NCBI GenBank assembly: GCA_036338435.1
Contig: JAYZCG010000002.1
Coordinates: 1 to 64,000 of the forward strand
Source: JAPYTY01 sp036338435
Lineage (GTDB): Bacteria; Acidobacteriota; UBA6911; RPQK01; JADFOI01
Length of the DNA stretch: 64,000 bases
Direction of reading: 5' to 3'
Shown: positions 8,921 to 17,216 of the stretch, one piece after another
Numbering within the stretch: the first letter of the stretch is position 1
How the letters are laid out: every line of letters begins with the position of its first letter
Program-made: the position numbers and the translations under genes
The notes under the pieces: generated by a model
Told to the model about the DNA's origin: nothing
Databases searched by the model: none
What the model saw: only the letters and a program-made list of their open reading frames with translations

Positions 8921-10087
8921 TTGCCGATAAAATACCATCTCGCAGAAGATACAATTGATGAGAGTGATATTGATCACCTTATCAGCTGGTTGCAAACCTA
9001 TCCCCGGCTTACCAAGGGGGAAGTAACTTTCGAGTTCGAGCAAAAATGGAGTCATTGGCTGGGGGCAAACCATTCCATATTCTGTAATTCCGGTTCATCT
9101 GCCAATCTTCTCATGTACAGTGCCCTTAAGGAATCTGGGCGTCTTAAAAACATGAAAGTCATCGTTCCCAGTGTCGGCTGGATCACTACCGTAGCACCCG
9201 CCATCCAACTGGGCTTCGAGGCTATCATGTGCGAAGCCGACGAGGAGACATTTGCCCTCGACCTCAATCACCTAGAGCATCTTATCGACCAGCACAACCC
9301 CGCAACCGTAACGCTCGTCCAGGTGCTTGGAGTACCGGCCAAAATGGACGAAATCTTAGCAATGAAGGACAAGCATGGGTTCTTTCTCTTGGAAGATGCT
9401 TGTGCATCTATTGGGGCAAAATACAAAGACAGAAACTTGGGAAGCTTTGGCGATATGGGCAGTTTTTCCTTTTATTTTGGACACCAAATGTCCACTATCG
9501 AGGGGGGAATGGTCTCAACTAATGACAAGGAGTTTAGTGATCTACTCCTAATGCACCGTAGCCATGGGTGGAGTAAGGATTTAGATCCTCATACCAATGA
9601 CCAACTGGTCAAAGATCATGAAATCGATGACTTTCACGCCCCTTTTGTTTTTTATGGACTCGGATTCAACCTGCGTTCAACCGACCTGAATGCCTATATT
9701 GGCATTCGCCAAATCGAGAAACTAGAGTGGATCGTAGCACGTCGATCAGAAAATCATGATCACTACCTGAACCATCTTGGAAACGATCTCTACTTCCAGA
9801 AGGCTCCCGATCATAGCCAAGTATGTAGCATTCACTGCGGGTCTCTTGCCAAAGATCGTGAACAACGTCGTTCTGTTGTCAAAGCCCTCGTAGATAACGG
9901 AATAGAGACGCGGATTTTCTCAGCTGGTAACCTGGGACTGCACCCCTTTTGGGAAAAGAGATATGGGCCATCAAGTTTTCCCATGGCTGATCGAATTCAC
10001 CACTGCGGATTTTTCTTGCCCAATCATCCAAGTCTAGAATTGGAATCAGTTGATTTGATCTGCAAAGTAGTCAAAGGAGCGCTTTAA
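8921..10087 (+). CDS. PLP/PMP-dependent sugar 3-dehydratase-like protein (DegT/ColD family)
   Basis: This 388-residue member of the DegT/DnrJ/EryC1/StrS fold has the cofactor-binding segments CNSGSSAN (55-62) and LLEDACASIGA (156-166). The internal aldimine Lys of the aminotransferases is replaced by His188 in SFSFYFGHQMSTIEGG (codon 9482-9484). A His at this position is the hallmark of ColD (GDP-4-keto-6-deoxymannose 3-dehydratase) and of E1/RfbH. I therefore predict C3 deoxygenation of a 4-keto sugar nucleotide rather than transamination. The start is TTG directly after the E1 beta stop. An aminotransferase role is unlikely without the lysine. Confidence 0.75.
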   Translation: MPIKYHLAEDTIDESDIDHLISWLQTYPRLTKGEVTFEFEQKWSHWLGANHSIFCNSGSSANLLMYSALKESGRLKNMKVIVPSVGWITTVAPAIQLGFEAIMCEADEETFALDLNHLEHLIDQHNPATVTLVQVLGVPAKMDEILAMKDKHGFFLLEDACASIGAKYKDRNLGSFGDMGSFSFYFGHQMSTIEGGMVSTNDKEFSDLLLMHRSHGWSKDLDPHTNDQLVKDHEIDDFHAPFVFYGLGFNLRSTDLNAYIGIRQIEKLEWIVARRSENHDHYLNHLGNDLYFQKAPDHSQVCSIHCGSLAKDREQRRSVVKALVDNGIETRIFSAGNLGLHPFWEKRYGPSSFPMADRIHHCGFFLPNHPSLELESVDLICKVVKGAL

Positions 10088-10139
10088 TATTGGCGTGACT
10101 AGTAAAAATAGTTTTGAATTTGTCTCATGAGGTAAGTGC

Positions 10140-11060
10140 ATGTCAATTCTCGTAACAGGTGGATCAGGAATGGTAGGCAAGGCCCTACAGAAGATTTTGC
10201 CGGATGCAGCCTATATTTCTAGGAATGACGCTGATCTAAGAAACCCAGATGAAACCTCAAAGATCTTTAAAGAAATCCGGCCTTCTCAGGTAATTCACCT
10301 AGCTGCTAGCGTGGGTGGTGTAAAGGCCAATGCAAAACACAACATCCAGTTCTTTACCGACAATCTTAGGATTGACACGAATGTATTGCAAACTGCAACG
10401 ACCAACAAAATAGAACGCCTACTTGCAATTTTGTCAGGTTGTTCATATGCCTTTTACGACAATAGTCCTACTTTCGAAGAAGATTTGCACAAGGGCCTAC
10501 CATTTGAAGGCAATTTGGGCTATGGATATGCTAAAAGAGTGCTTGATGTTCACTGTCAACTGATTAACAAGCAGCATCGATTCGACTATGGGACAGTGAC
10601 TCCTGTGACCATGTTTGGACCTCATGACAATTTCGATCTTGAGAAAGGACACGTGATTGGAGCCCTCATCCACAAATGTCTACTTGCCAAAGAGACTTCT
10701 GGCACTTTCACGGTCTGGGGAGATGGTAACGCTGTGCGTCAATTTGTCTATGTAGACGATGTTGCTCGAGTGCTTGTAAATCTTCTCGATTACAAAAAAA
10801 CAGCAAGTGCCATCATAGCACCCGACACAGGAATTAGTGTCAGTACATTGGTAAACAAAATTGCTAAAATTGTCGACTTTGAAGGCCCCATCCAGTATGA
10901 CCATTCACAGCCCGTTGGATTGCAAAAAAAAATTTTGCAGAGTAGATCTTTCTCTGAGATCTTCCCCGGTTTTGAATTTACCCCTATAGATGAGTCTTTA
11001 ACCGCCACTATCAAATGGTTTCGTGAATCTTTCAACAAAAACATTACTAGGAACAACTGA
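10140..11060 (+). CDS. NAD(P)-dependent epimerase/reductase, GDP-fucose synthase-like
   Basis: This 306-residue extended SDR has the Rossmann motif TGGSGMVG (7-14). It resembles GDP-L-fucose synthase/ColC in the segment VGGVKANAKH and in its Ser/Tyr/Lys catalytic set (Ser in SGCSYAF, then GYGYAK). In colitose biosynthesis the ColC enzyme acts immediately after ColD, and here the gene follows a ColD-like gene by 52 nt. I infer a C5-epimerase and/or C4-reductase acting on a GDP-4-keto-deoxy sugar. The exact substrate is not known; a heptose is possible given hddC and hddA downstream. Confidence 0.75.
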   Translation: MSILVTGGSGMVGKALQKILPDAAYISRNDADLRNPDETSKIFKEIRPSQVIHLAASVGGVKANAKHNIQFFTDNLRIDTNVLQTATTNKIERLLAILSGCSYAFYDNSPTFEEDLHKGLPFEGNLGYGYAKRVLDVHCQLINKQHRFDYGTVTPVTMFGPHDNFDLEKGHVIGALIHKCLLAKETSGTFTVWGDGNAVRQFVYVDDVARVLVNLLDYKKTASAIIAPDTGISVSTLVNKIAKIVDFEGPIQYDHSQPVGLQKKILQSRSFSEIFPGFEFTPIDESLTATIKWFRESFNKNITRNN

Positions 11061-11063
11061 ATA

Positions 11064-12011
11064 ATGACTTCATCGAGTATGAAAATTCTTATCACGGGAG
11101 GGGCAGGGTATATCGGTTCGGTACTGACACGTCGCCTTTTAGATGAGGGTCACAATATAACGGTTCTGGACAATTTCATGTACAACCCTAACAGCCTACT
11201 TGATTGTTGTGAATCGAGCCACTTTCAAGTTGTTCGAGGAGATTGTCGTGATGAAAAGCTCATCTCAGAACTAGCTAGCCAAGCAGACGTCGTGATCCCC
11301 CTTGCTGCACTAGTGGGGGCTCCGCTTTGTGAGCAAGACCCCATCAATGCCGAATCGACTAATGTCGGGGCAATTGGAACCCTTTGCCGCCATCTTTCCT
11401 CATCTCAACGAGTCCTCTTCCCTGTTACCAACAGTGGTTATGGCATCGGTGAAAAAGAAAAGTTCTGCACTGAGGAGTCTCCACTTCGTCCGATTAGTTT
11501 CTATGGCATAACCAAAGTGGAAGCCGAAAAAATTATTCTGGAGAGGGAAAATTCAGTGAGCTTTCGTCTTGCAACAGTTTTTGGTGTTTCACCCAGGATG
11601 CGTCTGGATCTACTGGTAAACGATTTTGTTTGGAGAGCTGTGAATGACCGGACTCTCGTACTCTTCGAGGGTCATTTCAAGAGAAACTACATTCACGTCA
11701 GAGACGCAACAAAGGCCTTTCTCCACACCATGGAAAACTTCGAAGCAATGAAAGGCCAAGCCTACAATGTTGGATTGGAAAATGCCAATCTCTCTAAGGT
11801 CGAATTGTGTCAAGAGATCCAAACTATTCTACCGAACTTTGTCTACCTAGAGGCACCAATTGGACAAGACGTAGACAAAAGAGACTACATTGTCTCCAAT
11901 CAAAAAATTATGGAAACTGGTTTTGTGCCGGACTGGACCTTACCTAAAGGGATTGAGGAATTAGTCAAGTCATACACGATATTGCGTACTTCTTTTTACG
12001 CCAATATCTAG
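11064..12011 (+). CDS. NAD-dependent epimerase/dehydratase (extended SDR)
   Basis: The 315-residue protein has TGGAGYIGS at its N-terminus for NAD binding and an SDR active site formed by NSGYG and FYGITK (Tyr/Lys). The C-terminal half has the nucleotide-sugar binding pattern RNYIHVRDATKAF. It could be a 4,6-dehydratase, an epimerase or a reductase; nothing visible settles this. It follows the previous SDR by 3 nt. An internal ATG at 11079 (KILITGG) is an alternative start. It belongs with the sugar-nucleotide cassette. Confidence 0.75.
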   Translation: MTSSSMKILITGGAGYIGSVLTRRLLDEGHNITVLDNFMYNPNSLLDCCESSHFQVVRGDCRDEKLISELASQADVVIPLAALVGAPLCEQDPINAESTNVGAIGTLCRHLSSSQRVLFPVTNSGYGIGEKEKFCTEESPLRPISFYGITKVEAEKIILERENSVSFRLATVFGVSPRMRLDLLVNDFVWRAVNDRTLVLFEGHFKRNYIHVRDATKAFLHTMENFEAMKGQAYNVGLENANLSKVELCQEIQTILPNFVYLEAPIGQDVDKRDYIVSNQKIMETGFVPDWTLPKGIEELVKSYTILRTSFYANI

Positions 12012-12178
12012 CCAGCGCTATACATGAAATCTAGCCTACAACTCCGATATCATTGGCATTCACTGTATTGCTAGATTGAATCTATGTCCCCCCAATATAC
12101 TTATTTAGCACATTGACAGGGGTGAGACACTGAGGAGCTATTGGCAGATGCTCCACCTGTTTTGTAGCAAGAGAGATG

Positions 12179-12184
12179 TATAAT
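12179..12184 (+). promoter_or_regulatory. Possible -10 element for hddC-hddA
   Basis: A perfect TATAAT lies 20 nt before the GTG start of the hddC-like gene, inside a 193-nt gap. A GAAAGG ribosome binding site sits between them. No good -35 is present at 16-18 bp spacing, so the promoter is weak, activated or absent. Confidence 0.35.
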
Positions 12185-12204
12185 CTGGTCAAGCGAAAGG
12201 CGAT

Positions 12205-12930
12205 GTGAAAACAGAAAAATCTTTACTGAATATCGACGCTTTGGTTCTGGCAGGCGGCAGAGGAACTAGGCTACAACCCATTGTAGGTAAAACAGCTAAA
12301 GTCCTAGCACAAGTAGGAGGCAAGCCATTTCTTTTTCATCTGCTTTCCCAGTTAAAATCCCAGGGCATTCAACGCGTTGTTCTGGCACTTGGATATTTAC
12401 ACCAGGAAGTCCTTGATTATCTGGAAAAGGAGTCATTCCAGGGACTACAGATCATTCCTGTAGTTGAAGACGAGCTCTTAGGAACAGCCGGCGCCATTCG
12501 CAATGCTTTACAAGTCCTCAAGAGTGATCCCGTGTTAGTACTCAATGGCGATACGTATACTTCAGTTCCTCTTGAATCCCTTCTCGCCTTTCATCAGAAA
12601 CAGGGCGCTAACGTCACACTGGCCACTACTTATAAGAAAAATGTGGAACGCTATGGTAGTGTGGAGATGGATGACACCGGACGAGTTCTCAGTTTCATCG
12701 AAAAAGGTAAATGTACATCAGGGCATGTTAATGCCGGTATCTACGTTATGTCGCGTCAAATCATCCAAATGATCCCCAAAAACCGCACGGTCTCTTGGGA
12801 GCAAGATACTTTGCCCAGTTTAGTGGACCAAGAAATCTTTGCTTGGCGTGGACTCGTCCAATTTCTTGACATAGGAACTCCGGATTCATATCAAAGGGCA
12901 ACAGATTTCTTAAAAAGCCATGATCATTAG
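12205..12930 (+). CDS. hddC: Sugar-1-phosphate guanylyltransferase, HddC-like
   Basis: The 241-residue GT-A type nucleotidyltransferase has the signature LAGGRGTRL (residues 15-23) and the metal-binding motif LNGDTY near 113. Family resemblance is to D-glycero-alpha-D-manno-heptose-1-phosphate guanylyltransferase, and the next gene is an HddA-like heptose kinase, which supports the heptose assignment. Together they would give GDP-heptose for glycan synthesis. The start is GTG at 12205 with a GAAAGG binding site. The 3' end overlaps hddA by 11 bp. The gmhA and gmhB functions needed for the pathway are not in this window. Confidence 0.75.
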   Translation: MKTEKSLLNIDALVLAGGRGTRLQPIVGKTAKVLAQVGGKPFLFHLLSQLKSQGIQRVVLALGYLHQEVLDYLEKESFQGLQIIPVVEDELLGTAGAIRNALQVLKSDPVLVLNGDTYTSVPLESLLAFHQKQGANVTLATTYKKNVERYGSVEMDDTGRVLSFIEKGKCTSGHVNAGIYVMSRQIIQMIPKNRTVSWEQDTLPSLVDQEIFAWRGLVQFLDIGTPDSYQRATDFLKSHDH

Positions 12931-13906
12931 CCGCACTCCTTTCAGAATTTCCTTTTTCGGCGGTGGAACCGATTACCCTGCCTGGTATCGAAAAGAATTT
13001 GGCATGGTCCTTTCGACAACCATCGACAAGTATTGTTACCTCACGTGCCGTCGGTTGCCCCCCTTTTTCGAGTACAACACACGAATCGTCTATGCTCAAA
13101 CTGAATTAGTAAATCAGATCAATGAAATAAAGCATCCTGCTGTTCGAGAAACTCTTAGGTACTTGAAACTCGACGGAGGCATTGAAATTCATCATGCCGC
13201 GGACCTCCCAGCCAGAAGTGGATTAGGGGCTTCTTCCTCCTTTATTGTTGGACTCCTCCATACCCTTCGTGTTTTTCAAGGCAGTACGCCAGACAATATG
13301 GATCTCGCAAAAACAGCAATTCATATCGAAAGAGATTGCATTGGTGAAACGGTGGGATCACAGGATCAAATGGCAACATCATTTGGTGGATTTAATCACA
13401 TTACTTTTTCAGGCAATGATGAAATTAAACTAACACCAATCTCTCTGGAACCAGAACGTATGTCAGTACTCGAAAGTCATCTTATGCTCTACTTCACTGG
13501 ACTATTTAGGAGCGCCCCAGAAATAGCAACCCAGCAAATAAAAGAAATCGATCAGCACACTTCTGATCTCTTGACAATGCGACAAATGGTTGACACTGCT
13601 ATTAACATTCTGGGCAACGAAGGCAACATAGACGACTTCGGAAAACTTCTCCATGAGTCTTGGCAACTGAAACGCACCTTAGGCAAGGGCATCACCAATT
13701 CCACAATTGAGGAAATCTACACTGCAGCGATGGAAGCAGGTGCTCTCGGAGGTAAGGTTTTGGGGGCTGGAGGTGGGGGATTCATCCTGTTCTTTGTCCC
13801 TCACGAAAATCAGCCTAAGGTAAGAGAATGTCTAGCAAAACTCGTTAAAGTCCCATTTAGATTCGAAGATTCAGGCACCCAAATTATTCTCAACGATTTC
13901 CGCTAG
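12920..13906 (+). CDS. hddA: GHMP kinase, D-glycero-D-manno-heptose 7-phosphate kinase HddA-like
   Basis: The 328-residue GHMP-superfamily kinase starts MIISRTPFRISFFGGGTDYP, the diagnostic HddA/LmbP-type opening. It carries the ATP-binding loop LPARSGLGASSSF (residues 94-106) and the C-terminal motif GGKVLGAGGGGF. It phosphorylates C1 of heptose 7-phosphate in the GDP-heptose route. It is translationally coupled to the HddC-like gene. A fucokinase-type activity is the main alternative. It ends the rightward cassette; the next genes run on the opposite strand. Confidence 0.8.
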   Translation: MIISRTPFRISFFGGGTDYPAWYRKEFGMVLSTTIDKYCYLTCRRLPPFFEYNTRIVYAQTELVNQINEIKHPAVRETLRYLKLDGGIEIHHAADLPARSGLGASSSFIVGLLHTLRVFQGSTPDNMDLAKTAIHIERDCIGETVGSQDQMATSFGGFNHITFSGNDEIKLTPISLEPERMSVLESHLMLYFTGLFRSAPEIATQQIKEIDQHTSDLLTMRQMVDTAINILGNEGNIDDFGKLLHESWQLKRTLGKGITNSTIEEIYTAAMEAGALGGKVLGAGGGGFILFFVPHENQPKVRECLAKLVKVPFRFEDSGTQIILNDFR

Positions 13907-13952
13907 TCTTATTAGATTTTTGTCACAAGTAGACGAGAACAAAGCCCGATGG

Positions 13953-14678
13953 CTAGCTATCATCTGTGTTAGTGGAAAAATCCCAGATAAGGAATTCCTG
14001 AACCATCTCCATGAGATAAACGAAACCCCATGTGAAGTGTTGACACTTGCCTTCACCACCAATTCTACTTGGTTCATCCCCGGGAATTTCGGCAATCTCT
14101 AACTTCCTTTTGGCAGCTCTCATCGAGAGTAAGGGCTCCCAACTAATCATGTGGGCAAATCTACTCTCAATTGACTTCTGGGGTGGATTTAGCAATCCAA
14201 GTTCTTTAATGAGAGAGGTCTTGTAGGCCCGATAAATGACCATTGCATCAGTATAACTTCCACCAAAAAGCATATTAATAAGCCCCGTAAATACCCAATT
14301 TCCTAGAGAAGTGATCCAGTTGTCATCTTCGCTCTTAGCATCGGCCAGATATCGTGAAACAATTACCATATCGTACCCCTGTCTGATTTTTTTTATGAGC
14401 TCAGGAATGATTTCTGGAAGAGAGTTTCCATCTGGGCTAAAGGTGATGACGATGTCCCCTCGGATGTACTCATAGACCTGCCAGTAAGCATTGAATAGCC
14501 CCGGTTTTTCCTGAATGACAACATCGTAATTGTGTTCTCTGGCATATTCGACTGTGCCATCTGTGGATCCTCCATCCAGAATGATAATCTGGTCACACCA
14601 GTTATCTGCAACCTCTGGCATGATCGCCCGCATGCCATCGATTTCATTCAGTGTTGGAATTAAAAGGGTAACTGTCAT
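13953..14678 (-). CDS. Family 2 glycosyltransferase
   Basis: The 241-residue GT2 protein opens with VTLLIPTLNEIDGM and has the nucleotide-binding DGGSTDGT motif (residues 35-42) and a downstream FSPDGN in the place of the usual DxD metal motif. It resembles the dolichol-phosphate mannosyltransferase/polyprenyl-phosphate transferase group more than processive synthases. There are no long C-terminal membrane segments. It lies 35 nt downstream of the radical SAM gene, in the same direction, and converges on the sugar cassette. It may transfer the sugar made by that cassette, but this is only inferred from position. Confidence 0.75.
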   Translation of the reverse strand: MTVTLLIPTLNEIDGMRAIMPEVADNWCDQIIILDGGSTDGTVEYAREHNYDVVIQEKPGLFNAYWQVYEYIRGDIVITFSPDGNSLPEIIPELIKKIRQGYDMVIVSRYLADAKSEDDNWITSLGNWVFTGLINMLFGGSYTDAMVIYRAYKTSLIKELGLLNPPQKSIESRFAHMISWEPLLSMRAAKRKLEIAEIPGDEPSRIGGEGKCQHFTWGFVYLMEMVQEFLIWDFSTNTDDS

Positions 14679-14713
14679 GAATCCCCTGCCCCATAGAAAG
14701 CTGTTATGGGTTA

Positions 14714-16219
14714 TCAGTCAGTGCTTGTTGCCCCAGCCAAAAGAACACGGGGGGGCTTTCCTATCTTTACAATGGCTTCCACAAAATCCACCGCATTAGT
14801 GCCAAAAGTTTTTTCTATGAGACGCAGATAAGGGGGATGAGTGAAGTATTCGATGAATGCCTCATCTCGAAAACTGAGAATTTCCGTTGAGGAAATGTAT
14901 TTAGATGGAAGTGGCAATATATCAGCAGCATACTGCCCAAACCCTGACCAGTTGTTTGGCAGCGGAAGTCCTTCTTTGACGGCGTAATTATAAAGCTCCG
15001 TTCCCGGATAGGCCATAGCACAATAAAAATTAGCCCATTCGAAATTGTAAGACTTAGACATATCTAACGATTCCTGCATCGTCTCAAGATCATCTTCAGG
15101 AAGACCAAATATAAAATTGCCAACGATATAAATTCCTGCTTCACGAGTCCACTCAATAGCACGATCAATTACCTTTTGATCAGATGGCTTTTCAACCCCT
15201 TTTCTCACCCTTTCACTGGCAGCTTCAATACCATAAGCTACCCAATTCACACCGGCTTGCTTCATTTTGACAAGAATTTCACGATTTCTGATAGTCTCAA
15301 CACGGGCATAGCACCACATATTGAGGTCAAGTCCTTTGTCTATGATCCGGTCACATAGTTCCTCTACTAAATCGAGACGAATGGTAAACACATTATCGAG
15401 AATACGAATATTCCGAACCTTGTGCTCATCAACCAAATATTCAATCTCATCAAGCACACTCTCTGGAGTACGCGGTCGAAAATTTGGTTCCCCAGCCACC
15501 ACATTGACATTGCAGAAAGTACATGGATAAGGACAACCCAAATTAGTATAGATACTCGCATAAGGGGTGCGTTGATCCAATGCATGAAAACAATGCCAAT
15601 GATGCGCACGATATTGCGACGGAGGCATCAAGTCCCAGGCCACCGAGGGGAGTGAATCCGGTTGATCTATTAGAGGAGGCCGCTCGCTTGGGATGATCTC
15701 ATCTCCCACTCTTTTCCAAATTCCCGGTATGTTCTTATCCTCGAATTGGAGATCATCGCCTTTACACACCAAAGATTGGGTTAATTCAACAATCGATTCA
15801 AAAGCCTCTCCCTGACACACAAAATCGCAATTTTCATCACGCAGCATCTTTTCTGGATACGCAGACGGAACAACACCTTCTAACCCAACAGGAGTCCGTG
15901 GCAGACAATCTTTAAGTGCTCTTAGCGAATCGACAGCTGCCTGCATCTTGGTAACATCACCAGAATTAAGATAATCCGTGCAAATCACAATCAGCTTGGG
16001 TTGGAGTTCCTGAACCTTTTTGGCCGAGGCAGTAGCAGAAAGATTATCAACTTCTGCATCTAAAATGGCAACCCGAAGACCTGCCCTGCGGGCGTAGGAA
16101 GCAATCAGACCAGCCTGCACAGGAGGACTGATAGCTGCCACCATATCTCCCAGTTCGCCGAACGCTCGCTCACGGTTGTTGGGGTATAGAACAAGTAAAT
16201 CTAATGCTAGTCGATTCAT
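14714..16219 (-). CDS. B12-binding-type radical SAM protein
   Basis: The 501-residue protein has an N-terminal Rossmann-like region (about 1-150) typical of cobalamin-binding domains. A radical SAM domain follows, with Cys229, Cys233 and Cys236 in CPYPCTFC for the 4Fe-4S cluster. Later segments such as GIEAAS and FGLPEDD match radical SAM core strands. The C-terminal 100 residues have no match I can name. Members of this class often perform C- or P-methylation of unreactive carbons, including sugar carbons. Its position beside the sugar cassette makes a glycan substrate plausible but unproven. Confidence 0.75.
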   Translation of the reverse strand: MNRLALDLLVLYPNNRERAFGELGDMVAAISPPVQAGLIASYARRAGLRVAILDAEVDNLSATASAKKVQELQPKLIVICTDYLNSGDVTKMQAAVDSLRALKDCLPRTPVGLEGVVPSAYPEKMLRDENCDFVCQGEAFESIVELTQSLVCKGDDLQFEDKNIPGIWKRVGDEIIPSERPPLIDQPDSLPSVAWDLMPPSQYRAHHWHCFHALDQRTPYASIYTNLGCPYPCTFCNVNVVAGEPNFRPRTPESVLDEIEYLVDEHKVRNIRILDNVFTIRLDLVEELCDRIIDKGLDLNMWCYARVETIRNREILVKMKQAGVNWVAYGIEAASERVRKGVEKPSDQKVIDRAIEWTREAGIYIVGNFIFGLPEDDLETMQESLDMSKSYNFEWANFYCAMAYPGTELYNYAVKEGLPLPNNWSGFGQYAADILPLPSKYISSTEILSFRDEAFIEYFTHPPYLRLIEKTFGTNAVDFVEAIVKIGKPPRVLLAGATSTD

Positions 16220-16341
16220 ATCTACCTTCAGAATAGCCTGTCTTAAATGATTGGTTCAACTCTATACCCCTACCCAAAGAACTCAGGGACCTGTTAGCAC
16301 TATCTTTCAACAACAAATTTTAATATGAGGGTCTGCAGTTA

Positions 16342-16815
16342 TTACGGATCACTGCCCCGTGTTGTTCGGGCTATCTCTCCCTGTGCCCAATGACAAATTA
16401 ATCGGATGTCTTCCTCTCCCAGATGTCCTTCCTGGTGCATCCATAAATAGGGTAAAAGCGGCATCTCACCAGTTTCTGTCATTTCGCATATAGCATCTAA
16501 AAGATGTGCTGTTTTTTCTTGATCATACTGAGCCCAATTGGAAAGATTCATCTTTCTCCGTCCAAATTGCACATTGTCAATAACAAACCAGGAGATGGGA
16601 GCCACGTTGCTGTACCAAGGCCACTGTGTTTCATGTGAATGACAGTTGCTACAAGACCTCTTCAAAATCTGACCAACTCTAGGAGTCAGGTGAACGTGGG
16701 CTTCTATACTTTCTGCTAGAATGATTGGAGGATTTGTCTTCTGGGGACCCACGAATTGGATAAGCACAAGAAAAGAAGGAATTCCAATCACAAACCACCT
16801 AGGACTAATAATCAT
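16342..16815 (-). CDS. Membrane-anchored haem-binding domain protein
   Basis: The 157-residue protein has one hydrophobic N-terminal segment (about residues 7-23) and then a single c-type haem site, Cys55-x-x-Cys58-His59, in SCSNCHSHETQWPWYS. The W-P-W-Y-S sequence after CxxCH is characteristic of the Haem_bd (PF14376) family, whose exact role is unknown. It probably sits on the periplasmic face. A Met in EMPLLPYLWMH may be the second haem ligand. It is transcribed alone, with a 122-nt gap before the radical SAM gene. Confidence 0.75.
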   Translation of the reverse strand: MIISPRWFVIGIPSFLVLIQFVGPQKTNPPIILAESIEAHVHLTPRVGQILKRSCSNCHSHETQWPWYSNVAPISWFVIDNVQFGRRKMNLSNWAQYDQEKTAHLLDAICEMTETGEMPLLPYLWMHQEGHLGEEDIRLICHWAQGEIARTTRGSDP

Positions 16816-16964
16816 AAATCTTGTCTGTATCTCTCTATAAAACGCCTACTGGCCTCTACTTGATGGTAAACTTAGGACTGCAATAACTATTGGTACAAGA
16901 AACTAATAATACCCAGAAGTTCAGACAGATGCTTAAAAGAACGACAATTCACTTCCAGACTACC

Positions 16965-16994
16965 TTGTAATCGAGAAAGCCCTTTAGCTATACT
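16965..16994 (+). promoter_or_regulatory. Promoter of tRNA-Ile
   Basis: TTGTAA (16965-16970) and TATACT (16989-16994) are 18 bp apart. The predicted start near 17001 is about 14 nt before the mature tRNA 5' end, a normal distance for a tRNA precursor. Confidence 0.55.
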
Positions 16995-17014
16995 GATCTC
17001 CCAAAATCCCGAGT

Positions 17015-17092
<78 letters not shown>

Positions 17093-17216
17093 TTTCTGGA
17101 TGTCTTTTCTACTCCTAAATTTCTTCTATTTGAGTATAGTTAATACGTGAATATTAAAAGGATGAAACTAAAGCTTAGGCTATAAAATATAAATAATTAG
17201 AACAGGCAAATTCCCA

